A stretch of DNA of 64,000 nucleotides, from assembly GCF_000686885.1 (NCBI RefSeq), contig NZ_JMLU01000001.1:186001-250000 (forward strand). The letters are read 5' to 3'. The stretch's first letter is position 1. Each line of letters starts with the position of its first letter. This document shows positions 34,489 through 42,661 of this stretch, in pieces. The notes beneath the pieces were generated by a model. It did not search any database, was not told the origin of the DNA, and worked only from the letters and a program-made list of their open reading frames with translations. The position numbers and the translations under genes are program-made. This stretch comes from Flavobacterium sasangense DSM 21067. GTDB taxonomy: Bacteria > Bacteroidota > Bacteroidia > Flavobacteriales > Flavobacteriaceae.

Positions 34489-35115
34489 TTATTCTTCAAG
34501 TAATTTTTTAATATCTTCTTTGATTGCTTCAACTCCGGCAGCATCAAGTCCATCGTAATATAAAATTGGATTTCCTTGTGCGTCTTTTCTGCATCTGATT
34601 TTTCCGTCTTTGTCAATTAAAGCGAATAAACCCGAATGTTCAAATCCTCCAGCAACTTTATTATTTTCACCTGCATATAAATTAAAGCCTTTATTTGCAA
34701 GGTTGTAAATATATGCTTTGTCACCCGTTAAAAAATGCCAATTATAATGCTTTACTCCTAAAAGTTTGGCGTGTTCTTTTAAAACCTGTGGCGTATCATT
34801 TGATGGATCAATGGTAATAGAAACAATTCCAAAATTTGGATTCCCATAAAATTCGTTTTGCAATTGCAACATGCTTTCATTCATTTTAGGACAAATCGTA
34901 GGACAAGTAGAGAAGAAAAACTCTACTACATACACTTTTCCTAAATAATCAGCATTAGAAATGGTTTTATTATCTTGATTCGTTAATTTAAAAGATGGAA
35001 CTGGACCAATTTCAACTAAATCTGATTTTTGAAATTTAGCAATGATTTTTGGTACTGCCCAAATTCCGAAAATCAAAACGATGAATGAAATTCCGATGTA
35101 TGATTTATTCTTCAT
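34489..35115 (-). CDS. SCO1/SenC family copper chaperone
   Basis: 208 residues, N-terminally membrane-anchored (about 7-25). The copper ligands are complete: C71 and C75 in FFFSTCPTICPKM and H160 in FEHSGLFALID; VSITIDPSNDTPQVLKEHAK is the family's second conserved block. SCO proteins deliver copper to or keep reduced the Cu-A site of oxidase subunit II, which is encoded here at about 60 kb. The gene lies 5 nt after the cysteine-poor SCO-like gene. Confidence 0.93.
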   Translation of the reverse strand: MKNKSYIGISFIVLIFGIWAVPKIIAKFQKSDLVEIGPVPSFKLTNQDNKTISNADYLGKVYVVEFFFSTCPTICPKMNESMLQLQNEFYGNPNFGIVSITIDPSNDTPQVLKEHAKLLGVKHYNWHFLTGDKAYIYNLANKGFNLYAGENNKVAGGFEHSGLFALIDKDGKIRCRKDAQGNPILYYDGLDAAGVEAIKEDIKKLLEE

Positions 35116-35120
35116 GAAAA

Positions 35121-35822
35121 TTACTTTTGTTTTTCAATATTCTCTTTGATGTTATCACGGAAAGCATCTTTTCTTTCGTTTTTATTCTTCTTAAGCGCCA
35201 AACGATACTCGCGAAGAATGATTTTTACGTCATCTGTCATTTCATTATGTAAATCGGCTGCCGAAATAGTATTGTAACTTTCTTTGTACTCCTCCTCACC
35301 TTTTTTGTTTTTGCCTTTTCTTCCGCGATGATTCAATTCTTTATCTACGATAATTACTGCAGGAGTTCCTTTATTTTCATCCAATTGTCCTATCAATTTA
35401 TAGCTATCATAGAATTCTTGAATTTTGTCTGGAGTTGAAAAAACAAATCTCCATCCTTTCATATCACCAGTTATTGGTGCTAATTCATCTATGATTTGTT
35501 GGCATTTTTTTTCATTTCCTAAAGGAACCACCATTATCATTTGAAAATCTTTAAAGCCTTTATACTTATTATAAATCTTCTGATTTAAATTAAAAAAGTT
35601 ACCGCGGTTTTCAATAACACTATCACCAACAAAACCTAAAACCGTTATCTTACCTTTCATAGACTCTTTCGAGCCATCTAAACTTGTCCAATCGACTGGA
35701 ATATCTTTATTATTCTTAGAAATTCTTGGTAAAAAAAGAGAATTATGAGATGCCGTTGAAAAAACTAAATAAATAGCGATAGGCAATATAAAAAGTGAAA
35801 TGAGGACTAATTTATTTTTCAT
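35121..35822 (-). CDS. SCO-like thioredoxin-fold protein lacking the CxxxC motif
   Basis: 233 residues from ATG 35822; an ATG at 35849 lies inside the -7 promoter element and was rejected. An N-terminal anchor (about 4-22) is followed by a fold that tracks the neighbouring SCO: IPVDWTSLDGSKESMKGKIT, VLGFVGDSVI where SCO has the CxxxC strand, MIMVVPLG, WRFVFSTPD and GTPAVIIVDKELNHRGR. The only cysteine is C107, outside the active-site position. First gene of the SCO/DUF420/CxxC operon, so probably a structural or regulatory assembly factor. No named family recognised. Confidence 0.78.
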   Translation of the reverse strand: MKNKLVLISLFILPIAIYLVFSTASHNSLFLPRISKNNKDIPVDWTSLDGSKESMKGKITVLGFVGDSVIENRGNFFNLNQKIYNKYKGFKDFQMIMVVPLGNEKKCQQIIDELAPITGDMKGWRFVFSTPDKIQEFYDSYKLIGQLDENKGTPAVIIVDKELNHRGRKGKNKKGEEEYKESYNTISAADLHNEMTDDVKIILREYRLALKKNKNERKDAFRDNIKENIEKQK

Positions 35823-35846
35823 TATATGAAACTTATTTTGTTCATA

Positions 35847-35854
35847 CAAAAGTA
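35847..35854 (-). promoter_or_regulatory. -7 element of the SCO-like/SCO/DUF420 operon
   Basis: Minus-strand TACTTTTG, 24 nt upstream of ATG 35822 and directly after the terminator of the oxidase operon. Confidence 0.55.
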
Positions 35855-35881
35855 AAAAAAATCCCGATGTAAATCGGGATT
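35853..35881 (-). terminator. Terminator of the cyoE/subunit III/subunit IV operon
   Basis: A 9-bp stem (35860-35868 with 35873-35881), GTAA-type loop and U-run on the minus strand. Confidence 0.82.
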
Positions 35882-35899
35882 ATATAATAGAAACAAGTG

Positions 35900-36250
35900 T
35901 TAAAATATCCACTTTAAATGACCTGTTTTATAAACATCAAAAACATAGTTTCCTTCAACTAATAAAATAAAAGATAGATAAAGGATTAAGAAAACTACTG
36001 TCCAAACGATAGATCTTCTAAACCATTTTTTCTCACCTTCCATGTGCATAAAAGCCCAAGTAATATAATAAGCTTTTACAATAGTTAAGATGATAAATAA
36101 CCAGTTAAGCAAGTTCATTCCAGCGAAATTGTTAAAAAACAATGCCTTTGGTTTATAGATACCGAATAAAACTTCTACGATAGTAATTACAGATAGAATT
36201 CCAAAAACTACCCAAATTCTTTTTGTATTTGATTCGTGTGCGTGTGCCAT
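35900..36250 (-). CDS. Cytochrome c oxidase subunit IV family protein
   Basis: 116 residues with three hydrophobic segments (about 11-31, 43-68, 78-101), a His-containing N-terminus (MAHAHESN) and the conserved stretch IILTIVKAYYITWAFMHMEG. This matches the prokaryotic subunit IV (CyoD/CtaF-like) of haem-copper oxidases, an accessory integral-membrane subunit. Last gene of its operon, before a terminator. Confidence 0.88.
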   Translation of the reverse strand: MAHAHESNTKRIWVVFGILSVITIVEVLFGIYKPKALFFNNFAGMNLLNWLFIILTIVKAYYITWAFMHMEGEKKWFRRSIVWTVVFLILYLSFILLVEGNYVFDVYKTGHLKWIF

Positions 36251-36270
36251 GATATACTTTTATTAAATAA

Positions 36271-37251
36271 TTATACTAAATAGAAGAAAGTAAATACGAA
36301 TACCCACACTAAATCTACAAAGTGCCAGTACAATCCAACTTTTTCAACCATTTCGTAACTTTTTCTTTTCTCGTAAGTACCTAATAACACATTAAAGAAA
36401 ATGATGATATTAATCAATACTCCTGTAAATACGTGAAATCCGTGGAAACCTGTAATAAAGAAGAAGAAGTTAGCAAATAATTTATGACCGTATTCGTTTC
36501 TAACTAAGTTAGCACCTTCTACAACATACTTAGCTTCAGCTAGTCTTTTTAAAGACTCTTCTCTTGATAAAACAGTTTTATGTTTTTCAGCATTTAAATA
36601 CTCTGAACGAACTAAAATAGACTCATCTGCTTTAAAACCTTCAACAACTTCATTCACAGAATAAGTTGGTAAAGTTGCTTCATCCATGAACCAAACTCCG
36701 TTACTTCTTTCGTGTTGAGTTCTTGCTTCTGGTAATGTTGCTGCAAAATCAGCCAATGCTACTCTTTTAAAAGTACCATCTTCTTGTTTTTGAACAAATT
36801 GCAAGATTGAACCTCCTTTAGTTTCAACAGCACCATATTCTCCCTTGATGAAGTTTTTCCATTCCCAAGCTTGAGAACCCAAGAAGATAAAACCACCAAT
36901 AATAGTTAAAAACATGTAGAATGCTACTTTTGTTTTTTTCATGTGATGACCTGCATCTACAGCTAATACCATAGTTACAGAAGAGAAAATTAAGATAAAA
37001 GTCATTAACGCAACATAATACATTGGCGCATTAACACCATGTAAAAATGGAAAGTGGTTAAAAACTTCATCGGCGATAGGCCAAGTTTCAATGAATTTAA
37101 ATCTTGAAAAACCATACGCGGCTAAGAAACCAGAAAAAGTTAATGCATCTGATAAGATGAAAAACCACATCATCATTTTACCATAGGTTGCTCCTAATGG
37201 TCCTGGACCTCCGTCTAAAGCGTGTTCGTCTGTAATAACTGTCGCTCCCAT
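36271..37251 (-). CDS. Haem-copper oxidase subunit III with large hydrophilic insertion
   Basis: 326 residues, long for subunit III. The membrane part is typical (GKMMMWFFILSDALTFSGFL; SQAWEW; FFFFITGFHGFHVFTGVLIN; GLYWHFVDLVWVFVFTFFYL). Between SQAWEW (about 126-131) and the TGFHGFHV helix (about 267-276) lies a soluble insertion of some 125 residues that is absent from the shorter paralogue next door. Subunit III stabilises the catalytic subunit I and may channel oxygen. Co-transcribed with a second subunit III gene and subunit IV. Confidence 0.92.
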   Translation of the reverse strand: MGATVITDEHALDGGPGPLGATYGKMMMWFFILSDALTFSGFLAAYGFSRFKFIETWPIADEVFNHFPFLHGVNAPMYYVALMTFILIFSSVTMVLAVDAGHHMKKTKVAFYMFLTIIGGFIFLGSQAWEWKNFIKGEYGAVETKGGSILQFVQKQEDGTFKRVALADFAATLPEARTQHERSNGVWFMDEATLPTYSVNEVVEGFKADESILVRSEYLNAEKHKTVLSREESLKRLAEAKYVVEGANLVRNEYGHKLFANFFFFITGFHGFHVFTGVLINIIIFFNVLLGTYEKRKSYEMVEKVGLYWHFVDLVWVFVFTFFYLV

Positions 37252-37296
37252 AAATTTTTTAATTGTTAAAAAGTTCCCAAATTTATTATTTTTTTT

Positions 37297-37884
37297 CTAT
37301 TTGAAAAAATAGAAAAATAAAAACAAATAAACCCAAATAAAATCCATAAAGTGCCAATACATCGCACTTAGCTCTATACCAAGGGTTTGAGCCGAATTGT
37401 ATTTTTGTTTATAATGATTATAAATTACTACTAAAAGCGAAATAATACCCCCTAAAAGGTGAGCAATGTGAACCAAAACAGCAATATACAAAAATGAAGT
37501 CGTTACATTACTTTCACTTCCTGTAAAGAAATAGCCATTATCAATTACTTGTCCAAATCCTTTAAATTGTAATACTATAAACGCGATTCCAAGCGCTAAA
37601 GTAATCAATAAAAACATTGAAGCACCATTTCTGTTATCTTTTTTTGTTGCTTGTAATGCTAAGTAAAAAGTAAAACTACTTACTAACATAGCTACTGTAC
37701 TGATTACAAATGCAGAAGGCAATACAAAATCTTTCAACCAATCTGGTCTTGATTTACTTACTACATAGGCACTTGTTAGTCCAGCGAAAATCATACAGAT
37801 GCTAATCATTCCAAACCACAACAACATTTTGTACGTTCTGCCTTTGCGAGCTTGTTCTTCTTCCAAAGTCATTCTATTTTCCAT
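37297..37884 (-). CDS. Haem-copper oxidase subunit III, short paralogue
   Basis: 195 residues with five hydrophobic segments and the subunit III signature at the C-terminus (FLYIAVLVHIAHLLGGIISL; ELSAMYWHFMDFIWVYLFLF). It lacks the large insertion of the next gene. Such paired subunit III genes are frequent in Bacteroidota oxidase loci. It starts 2 nt after cyoE. Confidence 0.9.
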   Translation of the reverse strand: MENRMTLEEEQARKGRTYKMLLWFGMISICMIFAGLTSAYVVSKSRPDWLKDFVLPSAFVISTVAMLVSSFTFYLALQATKKDNRNGASMFLLITLALGIAFIVLQFKGFGQVIDNGYFFTGSESNVTTSFLYIAVLVHIAHLLGGIISLLVVIYNHYKQKYNSAQTLGIELSAMYWHFMDFIWVYLFLFFYFFK

Positions 37885-37886
37885 AA

Positions 37887-38789
37887 CTATCGTAAAAATT
37901 TATCTATAACATATATTATTTGCAACAACGAAATATACGAAACACTAACAATCATTAATTTTCTTGCCGCTTTTGCATCCATTTGTTTGTGTAATTGTAC
38001 CGCATAAAACAACATCCATAATCCTAACAAAAATACGATTACCGCTGCAGTTTTCGATAAAATCAAATTACCGGTAAATCCGAAAGCTGGAATTATCGAA
38101 GCTAAAATCATCCAAATCGTATACAAAATAGTTTGAAGTGCAGTTTTTTTATCGCGTTCTCCTGTTGGCAACATAAAGAAACCAGCCTTTTTGTAATCGT
38201 CATATAAGAACCAACCGATTGCCCAAAAATGTGGGAATTGCCAGAAGAATTGAATAATAAATAACGTTCCAGCTTCAATTCCGAATTGACCTGTTGCCGC
38301 TACCCAACCTAACATAAAAGGAATAGCTCCAGGAAATGCTCCAACAAAAACAGAAAGCGGAGTTAATGTTTTTAATGGAGTATATAAACTCACATACATG
38401 AAAATCGAAATCGCGCCAAACATAGCAGTTTTAGGATTTACATTATACAAAATAGCTAATCCTAAAATGGTTAAAACGCAACCTAATATAAAAGCATTTT
38501 GTTTAGAGATTCTTCCAGAAGGTAACGGACGGTTTTTAGTTCGGTCCATTTTGGCGTCTAATTCAATTTCGATGATTTGGTTGAAAACATTTGAAGCACC
38601 AACCATGCAATAACCTCCAACGATTAATAGCACTAAAACTAACCATTGAAACGGTTGTTCCTCGTTAAATCCTAACAAATAACCAGCAATAGTAGAAACC
38701 ACTACACTAATAGATAAGCGTGCCTTTGTAATTTCTACAAAGTCTTTGTAAAGAGATTTTTTAATTTGAGGTTGTGTATTTGTGTCCAC
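37887..38789 (-). CDS. cyoE: Protoheme IX farnesyltransferase (haem O synthase)
   Basis: 300 residues with about nine membrane segments. The prenyl-diphosphate-binding motif is NVFNQIIEIELDAKMDRTKN (67-86, acidic residues D78 and D82), followed by RPLPSGRIS; the second family block is YTPLKTLTPLSVFVGAFPGA. It farnesylates haem B to haem O for the oxidase. It leads the operon with the subunit III and IV genes. No ctaA (haem A synthase) gene is in the window. Confidence 0.95.
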   Translation of the reverse strand: MDTNTQPQIKKSLYKDFVEITKARLSISVVVSTIAGYLLGFNEEQPFQWLVLVLLIVGGYCMVGASNVFNQIIEIELDAKMDRTKNRPLPSGRISKQNAFILGCVLTILGLAILYNVNPKTAMFGAISIFMYVSLYTPLKTLTPLSVFVGAFPGAIPFMLGWVAATGQFGIEAGTLFIIQFFWQFPHFWAIGWFLYDDYKKAGFFMLPTGERDKKTALQTILYTIWMILASIIPAFGFTGNLILSKTAAVIVFLLGLWMLFYAVQLHKQMDAKAARKLMIVSVSYISLLQIIYVIDKFLR

Positions 38790-38818
38790 TTTAGTGTTTT
38801 TCGCTGTGAAATTGCGCG

Positions 38819-38826
38819 CAAAGATA
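38819..38826 (-). promoter_or_regulatory. -7 element of the cyoE/oxidase operon
   Basis: Minus-strand TATCTTTGCG, 29 nt upstream of the cyoE start. The -33 region is replaced by tandem heptamers. Confidence 0.6.
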
Positions 38827-38832
38827 CGATAT

Positions 38833-38866
38833 GAAAATTAGAATTTAGAATTTAGAATTTAGAAAA
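38833..38866. repeat. Tandem heptamer repeat in the cyoE promoter region
   Basis: Three exact copies of gaattta (38841-38861) flanked by near-copies gaaaatta and gaaaatt. It occupies the -33 region of the cyoE operon. Confidence 0.75.
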
Positions 38867-38879
38867 TTCGTTAAATCTA

Positions 38880-40982
38880 TTAATAATCAAAATACCAGTT
38901 AAATAAATCGCTTCTTAGTCCAATTGAAAACCAAGTTGTGTTTGATTTTACAGTTGCAGCAGTTTCAGTAGTTGGATCGAAATTTCTGAACATAACATTT
39001 CCAAAAACTTTTAAATTTGAAGCTGGATTAACCAAATACCCTACTTGTAAATCGGCAATCATAACCGTTGTTTTATTTCCTTGTGCAATCGAAACCCCGG
39101 TATCGTAAGGACGATTTTCATCGTAATCTAAATAGATATTACCTCCGTAGTTGAAGTTATCAGTTCCGTTATTGAAATCAAATCCGCGTTGGCCGTAAAT
39201 TAATTTCGCATCAGCAAAATATCTTCCTTTGTAATAACGTGCAATAGCAATAAATTCTCTAAAATTCGCTCCCCATAAATGCCCCATACTTTGATTGTTG
39301 TGACCATAATTAGTAATAGGATCACTATGCGAATACACATAAGGCCGCACTTGGTTGTATTCTACTTGAAGTAATAAATTCTTTATTTTAAACGCATCAT
39401 AATATTTTACTCCAATTTGGTAAGCAAATTTATTTCTCCAACTTTGATTGCTTTGTTTTACATCACCAATTGCAAACTCGTCAATTAAAAACTGTCCGTA
39501 GAAGTTAATTTGATTGTTCCATTTGTATTTTGAAGTTAATCCAAGTAATGCATTTCCTGTTTTAGACGATGAGCCAAACTCAACCGTTCTGTAAAAAATT
39601 AATGGATTCACAAAATTGAAATCGAAACCTCTATCGTTGGTATTCGTCCAAACCACATTTTCAAAGAAACCTAAATTCCATCTTTTCGTTACATTCCAAC
39701 TCAAATAATGACTTGCCATGTATTTAGTAGCATAGGTTCCGTCAACTGTAGCAGCATCACGAACGTCTTTTAGCCACATGTAGGTATTGGTGTATTTAAT
39801 TTTCCAAAAAGTAGTGTTGATTTTGAAATACGGATATGGGCTTGCACCATCACTTTGTAATAAAGAACGATATCCATCACCTAAGAAATTTCTTCCGTAA
39901 CCTAGTTGTAGATTTATAAACTTACTTGGTTGGTATTTGATATTTGCTTCAGCTAATGGAAAATCATAAGCATCATCTTTAAAACGTTTCGCAATTCCAA
40001 TTCCTGGAATAATCGCTGGATTTCCTCCCGAAGGACGAATACTTTCTGCATATGCATTGTAATAATCAGCAAATCTTCCTTGACTTTCATAGATAGAAGT
40101 TGTGAAAGTTAATTGCTTTCCTAGACCACCATTAACAATTAAACCTCTAGTGTTAACAAATGTATTCGAAGCTTCACTTTCTGTATCTTTTCCAATTCTA
40201 AAATCGAAAATTGGATTTAGAGTGAACCAATATTCTTCACCTTGAATCGCTACTAAATTTTCGTTCCATAGTTTTCTTCCCCACCAAGATGCTTGTTGTT
40301 TCAGAAAAGATTGGTTTGCCGTTTCGAAATCATAATATTTTGCTACTTCATCATACGAATAAGGTTTTGAAGCCGTATGGTTATTGCTTCCTACTTGATT
40401 TAACAAAGCATCGAAAACACCATAATTTTGATGTGAAAACTGCACAATTCCCGAACTTTTAAATTGCGGATTTTCGAATGGTTTTATCACCAAATTATCG
40501 TATTCAGATAATTCTTTTTTGTTATCAATTAACAGCGTATTTGTTTTGGCATACTTAGTAGCTACATCTTCTTGTTTGTTTGGAGCAACTAAAGGAATAT
40601 TGATTTTTATAGAAAATTTGGAATACGTTGGCTTTCCTGCATAAGTAGCAGGTGAAACTTTTGGCAACGATTCAAAAACGCGAGCAGCTTCTTTTTTTAG
40701 TGACTCATGTGCTGCGTCGGTATACAAAACCTTGAAATTACCTGTAGTATCGACTTCAAAAACAGCAATTACGGTTCCTTTGTAATTTTGTTCTTGAAGT
40801 TCTTGTGGTACTTTAAAATTATTATAAAAATAATTTTGAATCGTATTATAAAAACAAGATTCTTGTTGTTTACCAATTGCATTTACGCAATCAGGAAATT
40901 TCGGAAATTGTTCGCTTGAGGAATTTTGAGCAAAAGTCGTAAATCCGAAAACCAACAACAGTAAACAGTATATTTTTCTCAT
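38880..40982 (-). CDS. remB: RemB-like gliding-motility outer-membrane protein with N-terminal TonB-type domain
   Basis: 700 residues with signal peptide ending TFAQ. Residues of about 22-135 form a TonB-C-like domain (FPKFPDCVNAIGKQQESCF, then GTVIAVFEVDTTGNFKVLYT and KFSIKINIPL). From about 185 on is a Wzi-like capsule-assembly barrel with many amphipathic strands, ending in a Tyr. I assign RemB from this architecture and from my recollection that F. johnsoniae remB lies a few genes from sprA, as here (with deoC, tonB-type genes and gcvH between). The alternative label is capsule assembly Wzi family protein. Exact role in motility is not clear. Confidence 0.7.
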   Translation of the reverse strand: MRKIYCLLLLVFGFTTFAQNSSSEQFPKFPDCVNAIGKQQESCFYNTIQNYFYNNFKVPQELQEQNYKGTVIAVFEVDTTGNFKVLYTDAAHESLKKEAARVFESLPKVSPATYAGKPTYSKFSIKINIPLVAPNKQEDVATKYAKTNTLLIDNKKELSEYDNLVIKPFENPQFKSSGIVQFSHQNYGVFDALLNQVGSNNHTASKPYSYDEVAKYYDFETANQSFLKQQASWWGRKLWNENLVAIQGEEYWFTLNPIFDFRIGKDTESEASNTFVNTRGLIVNGGLGKQLTFTTSIYESQGRFADYYNAYAESIRPSGGNPAIIPGIGIAKRFKDDAYDFPLAEANIKYQPSKFINLQLGYGRNFLGDGYRSLLQSDGASPYPYFKINTTFWKIKYTNTYMWLKDVRDAATVDGTYATKYMASHYLSWNVTKRWNLGFFENVVWTNTNDRGFDFNFVNPLIFYRTVEFGSSSKTGNALLGLTSKYKWNNQINFYGQFLIDEFAIGDVKQSNQSWRNKFAYQIGVKYYDAFKIKNLLLQVEYNQVRPYVYSHSDPITNYGHNNQSMGHLWGANFREFIAIARYYKGRYFADAKLIYGQRGFDFNNGTDNFNYGGNIYLDYDENRPYDTGVSIAQGNKTTVMIADLQVGYLVNPASNLKVFGNVMFRNFDPTTETAATVKSNTTWFSIGLRSDLFNWYFDY

Positions 40983-40991
40983 AAGATATTT

Positions 40992-41735
40992 TTAATAATC
41001 GCTATTTGAAATTTCGCCATTTGCAATTGCTTTAGCAGCTGAAGTTCCAATTCGCTTTACGCCTAATTGAACCATTTCTACAGCTTCATCATAGGTTCTT
41101 ACTCCACCTGCAGCTTTAACTGGTAGCGGACAAGAATTTTCAAGCATTAATTTAATGGTTGGAACTGTAGCTCCATTTGGAACACCCTCTGGCGTTTTAT
41201 AAAAACCTGTTGATGATTTCACAAATACCTTATCGTATTCTTTTTCGCTGAAATTAGCAATCACCACATTCTTAATTAATGCCGATAATTGTACAATTTG
41301 ATGATTATCTAAAGCTGCTACTTCAATAATCCATTTTACAATTTTATTGTGAGCTAACCCTAATTTAGTTCCTTGTAAAACTTGTTCTTTTACAATATCA
41401 ATTTCACCTCTTTTAAAAGCTTCATAATCTACAACATAATCTAAATCATCAACACCATTTTCTATAGCTTGTTTGGCTTCAGTCAATTTATCCTCTAAAG
41501 TTCCATTTCCTAATGGAAAATCGATAACCGTTCCAATTGTAACTTTCGAATTAGCCTCATGAATCATTTTTCTTGCCATAGCAACTTTGTCTGGTCGAAT
41601 CATGATTAATTTAAAATCATTATCAATGGCTTCTTGAATACAATTTTTCACAACTTCAGTATTTTCTTTTTCAGAAAGATTCGCCTGAGCTGCGGTTTTA
41701 AGATAGGTTGAGTCTAAATATTGTTTGATGTTCAT
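40992..41735 (-). CDS. deoC: Deoxyribose-phosphate aldolase
   Basis: 247 residues. Lys173 in VFVKSSTGF forms the Schiff base, Lys207 in LPVKAAGGVRT is the proton relay (spacing 34, as in E. coli) and Asp99/Asp103 lie in LDYVVDYE. It splits 2-deoxyribose 5-phosphate to glyceraldehyde 3-phosphate and acetaldehyde in nucleoside breakdown. It sits 9 nt upstream of the remB-like gene and probably shares its transcript, without an obvious functional link. Confidence 0.95.
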   Translation of the reverse strand: MNIKQYLDSTYLKTAAQANLSEKENTEVVKNCIQEAIDNDFKLIMIRPDKVAMARKMIHEANSKVTIGTVIDFPLGNGTLEDKLTEAKQAIENGVDDLDYVVDYEAFKRGEIDIVKEQVLQGTKLGLAHNKIVKWIIEVAALDNHQIVQLSALIKNVVIANFSEKEYDKVFVKSSTGFYKTPEGVPNGATVPTIKLMLENSCPLPVKAAGGVRTYDEAVEMVQLGVKRIGTSAAKAIANGEISNSDY

Positions 41736-41763
41736 TTCACAAAGAATTATAAAGTGTAAAAAT

Positions 41764-41786
41764 AAAAAAATCCCATCGAAATGGGA
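41764..41786 (-). terminator. Terminator of the downstream tonB-type gene
   Basis: A short 6-bp stem (41771-41776 with 41781-41786), CGAA loop, seven Us on the minus strand. Confidence 0.72.
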
Positions 41787-41810
41787 CTTTTTATCACAAA
41801 TAATATTTAA

Positions 41811-42569
41811 TTATTGAATTTTAAACACAACTGGGATGGTATATTTAATTCTTACCTCTTTATTTCCTTGTTTAGCAGGAATTAATTTAGGTATTCTTTT
41901 CACGGCTCTTTCGGCTGCTTTTTGCATTTCTGACGAAGCTCTCTTATTATTTATCGCTACAACATTTGTAATAGCTCCGTTTTCATCGATAACAAATTCC
42001 ACTTGGGCAACCCCTTGTTTTCCTATCGCCAAGTCTCCTTCAGGATACACCAAGTTTTTCACAATCGCTTTAGCCAATTGCTCATCAAAACATGCTTTTT
42101 GTTCTGCTCTACTCAACCCCTTACATGCTGGAAACATAGGTAACTGCTCAACAGTAAATGCTGTTGGCGTTTCTACGACACCTCCATTACCATTTTCTTT
42201 TGGAATTTCTGATGGAGTTGTATCGGTATTATTTTGATTATCTGATGAATTATCTTGATTAGCCAAGGTTGTTGTGTTGTCCTCTTTTTTAGGCTCGGCT
42301 TTTGTTGGCTTAAAAACATGAGTTACTTTAGGAACATTACTTACAACAGGCTTTGTTGTTTCTTGTGGTTTTGTAGTTGGAGCTGGATTATAAACGTAAG
42401 TTGGCTCTGAATAAATACCAGTAGAAATAACATGACTAAAGGGTTTTGATACATCCTTAAAATTAAATTCTAAAATAAAAAGCACAACTAACATGGTTGC
42501 AATTAAACCAACTTGAAAATAGATAAAGCTATTTTTTACTCTTTTCGGGAAATCAACATTTGCTTTCAT
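41811..42569 (-). CDS. Energy transducer TonB-type protein
   Basis: 252 residues. One N-terminal membrane segment (about 18-35), a P/T/K/N-rich linker (about 60-135) and a C-terminal TonB domain (QGVAQVEFVIDENGAITNVV; IPKLIPAKQGNKEVRIKYTI). The domain begins with the Cys-bearing block LPMFPACKGLSRAEQKACF (C149 and C160). It should pass energy from an ExbBD complex to outer-membrane receptors, though no exbB/exbD or receptor gene is near. A terminator lies on each side, so it is its own unit despite the similar neighbour. Confidence 0.88.
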   Translation of the reverse strand: MKANVDFPKRVKNSFIYFQVGLIATMLVVLFILEFNFKDVSKPFSHVISTGIYSEPTYVYNPAPTTKPQETTKPVVSNVPKVTHVFKPTKAEPKKEDNTTTLANQDNSSDNQNNTDTTPSEIPKENGNGGVVETPTAFTVEQLPMFPACKGLSRAEQKACFDEQLAKAIVKNLVYPEGDLAIGKQGVAQVEFVIDENGAITNVVAINNKRASSEMQKAAERAVKRIPKLIPAKQGNKEVRIKYTIPVVFKIQ

Positions 42570-42574
42570 GATTA

Positions 42575-42612
42575 TATAGATTAATAGTTAACGGTTTGTT
42601 AATTAATCTATA
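42575..42612. repeat. 11-bp inverted repeat upstream of the tonB-type gene
   Basis: tatagattaat (42575-42585) is repeated in inverse orientation at 42602-42612 around a 16-nt centre. It lies just upstream of the start codon at 42569, with no T-run, so an operator or 5'-leader hairpin is possible. Confidence 0.55.
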
Positions 42613-42625
42613 CAATTTATATGCC

Positions 42626-42657
42626 AAAAAAAAATCCCAACTCGAAAGTTGGGATTT
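42626..42657 (-). terminator. Terminator of the upstream tonB-type gene
   Basis: An 11-bp stem (42632-42642 with 42647-42657), CGAA loop and U-run on the minus strand. Confidence 0.82.
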
Positions 42658-42661
42658 AGTA

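Noticed and set aside
38833..38866. CRISPR or satellite array
   Set aside because: Only a few heptamers without spacers; far too short for CRISPR.
41836..42237. Plus-strand open frame across the tonB-type gene
   Set aside because: Shadow of the TonB C-terminal domain coding sequence; no recognisable protein features.
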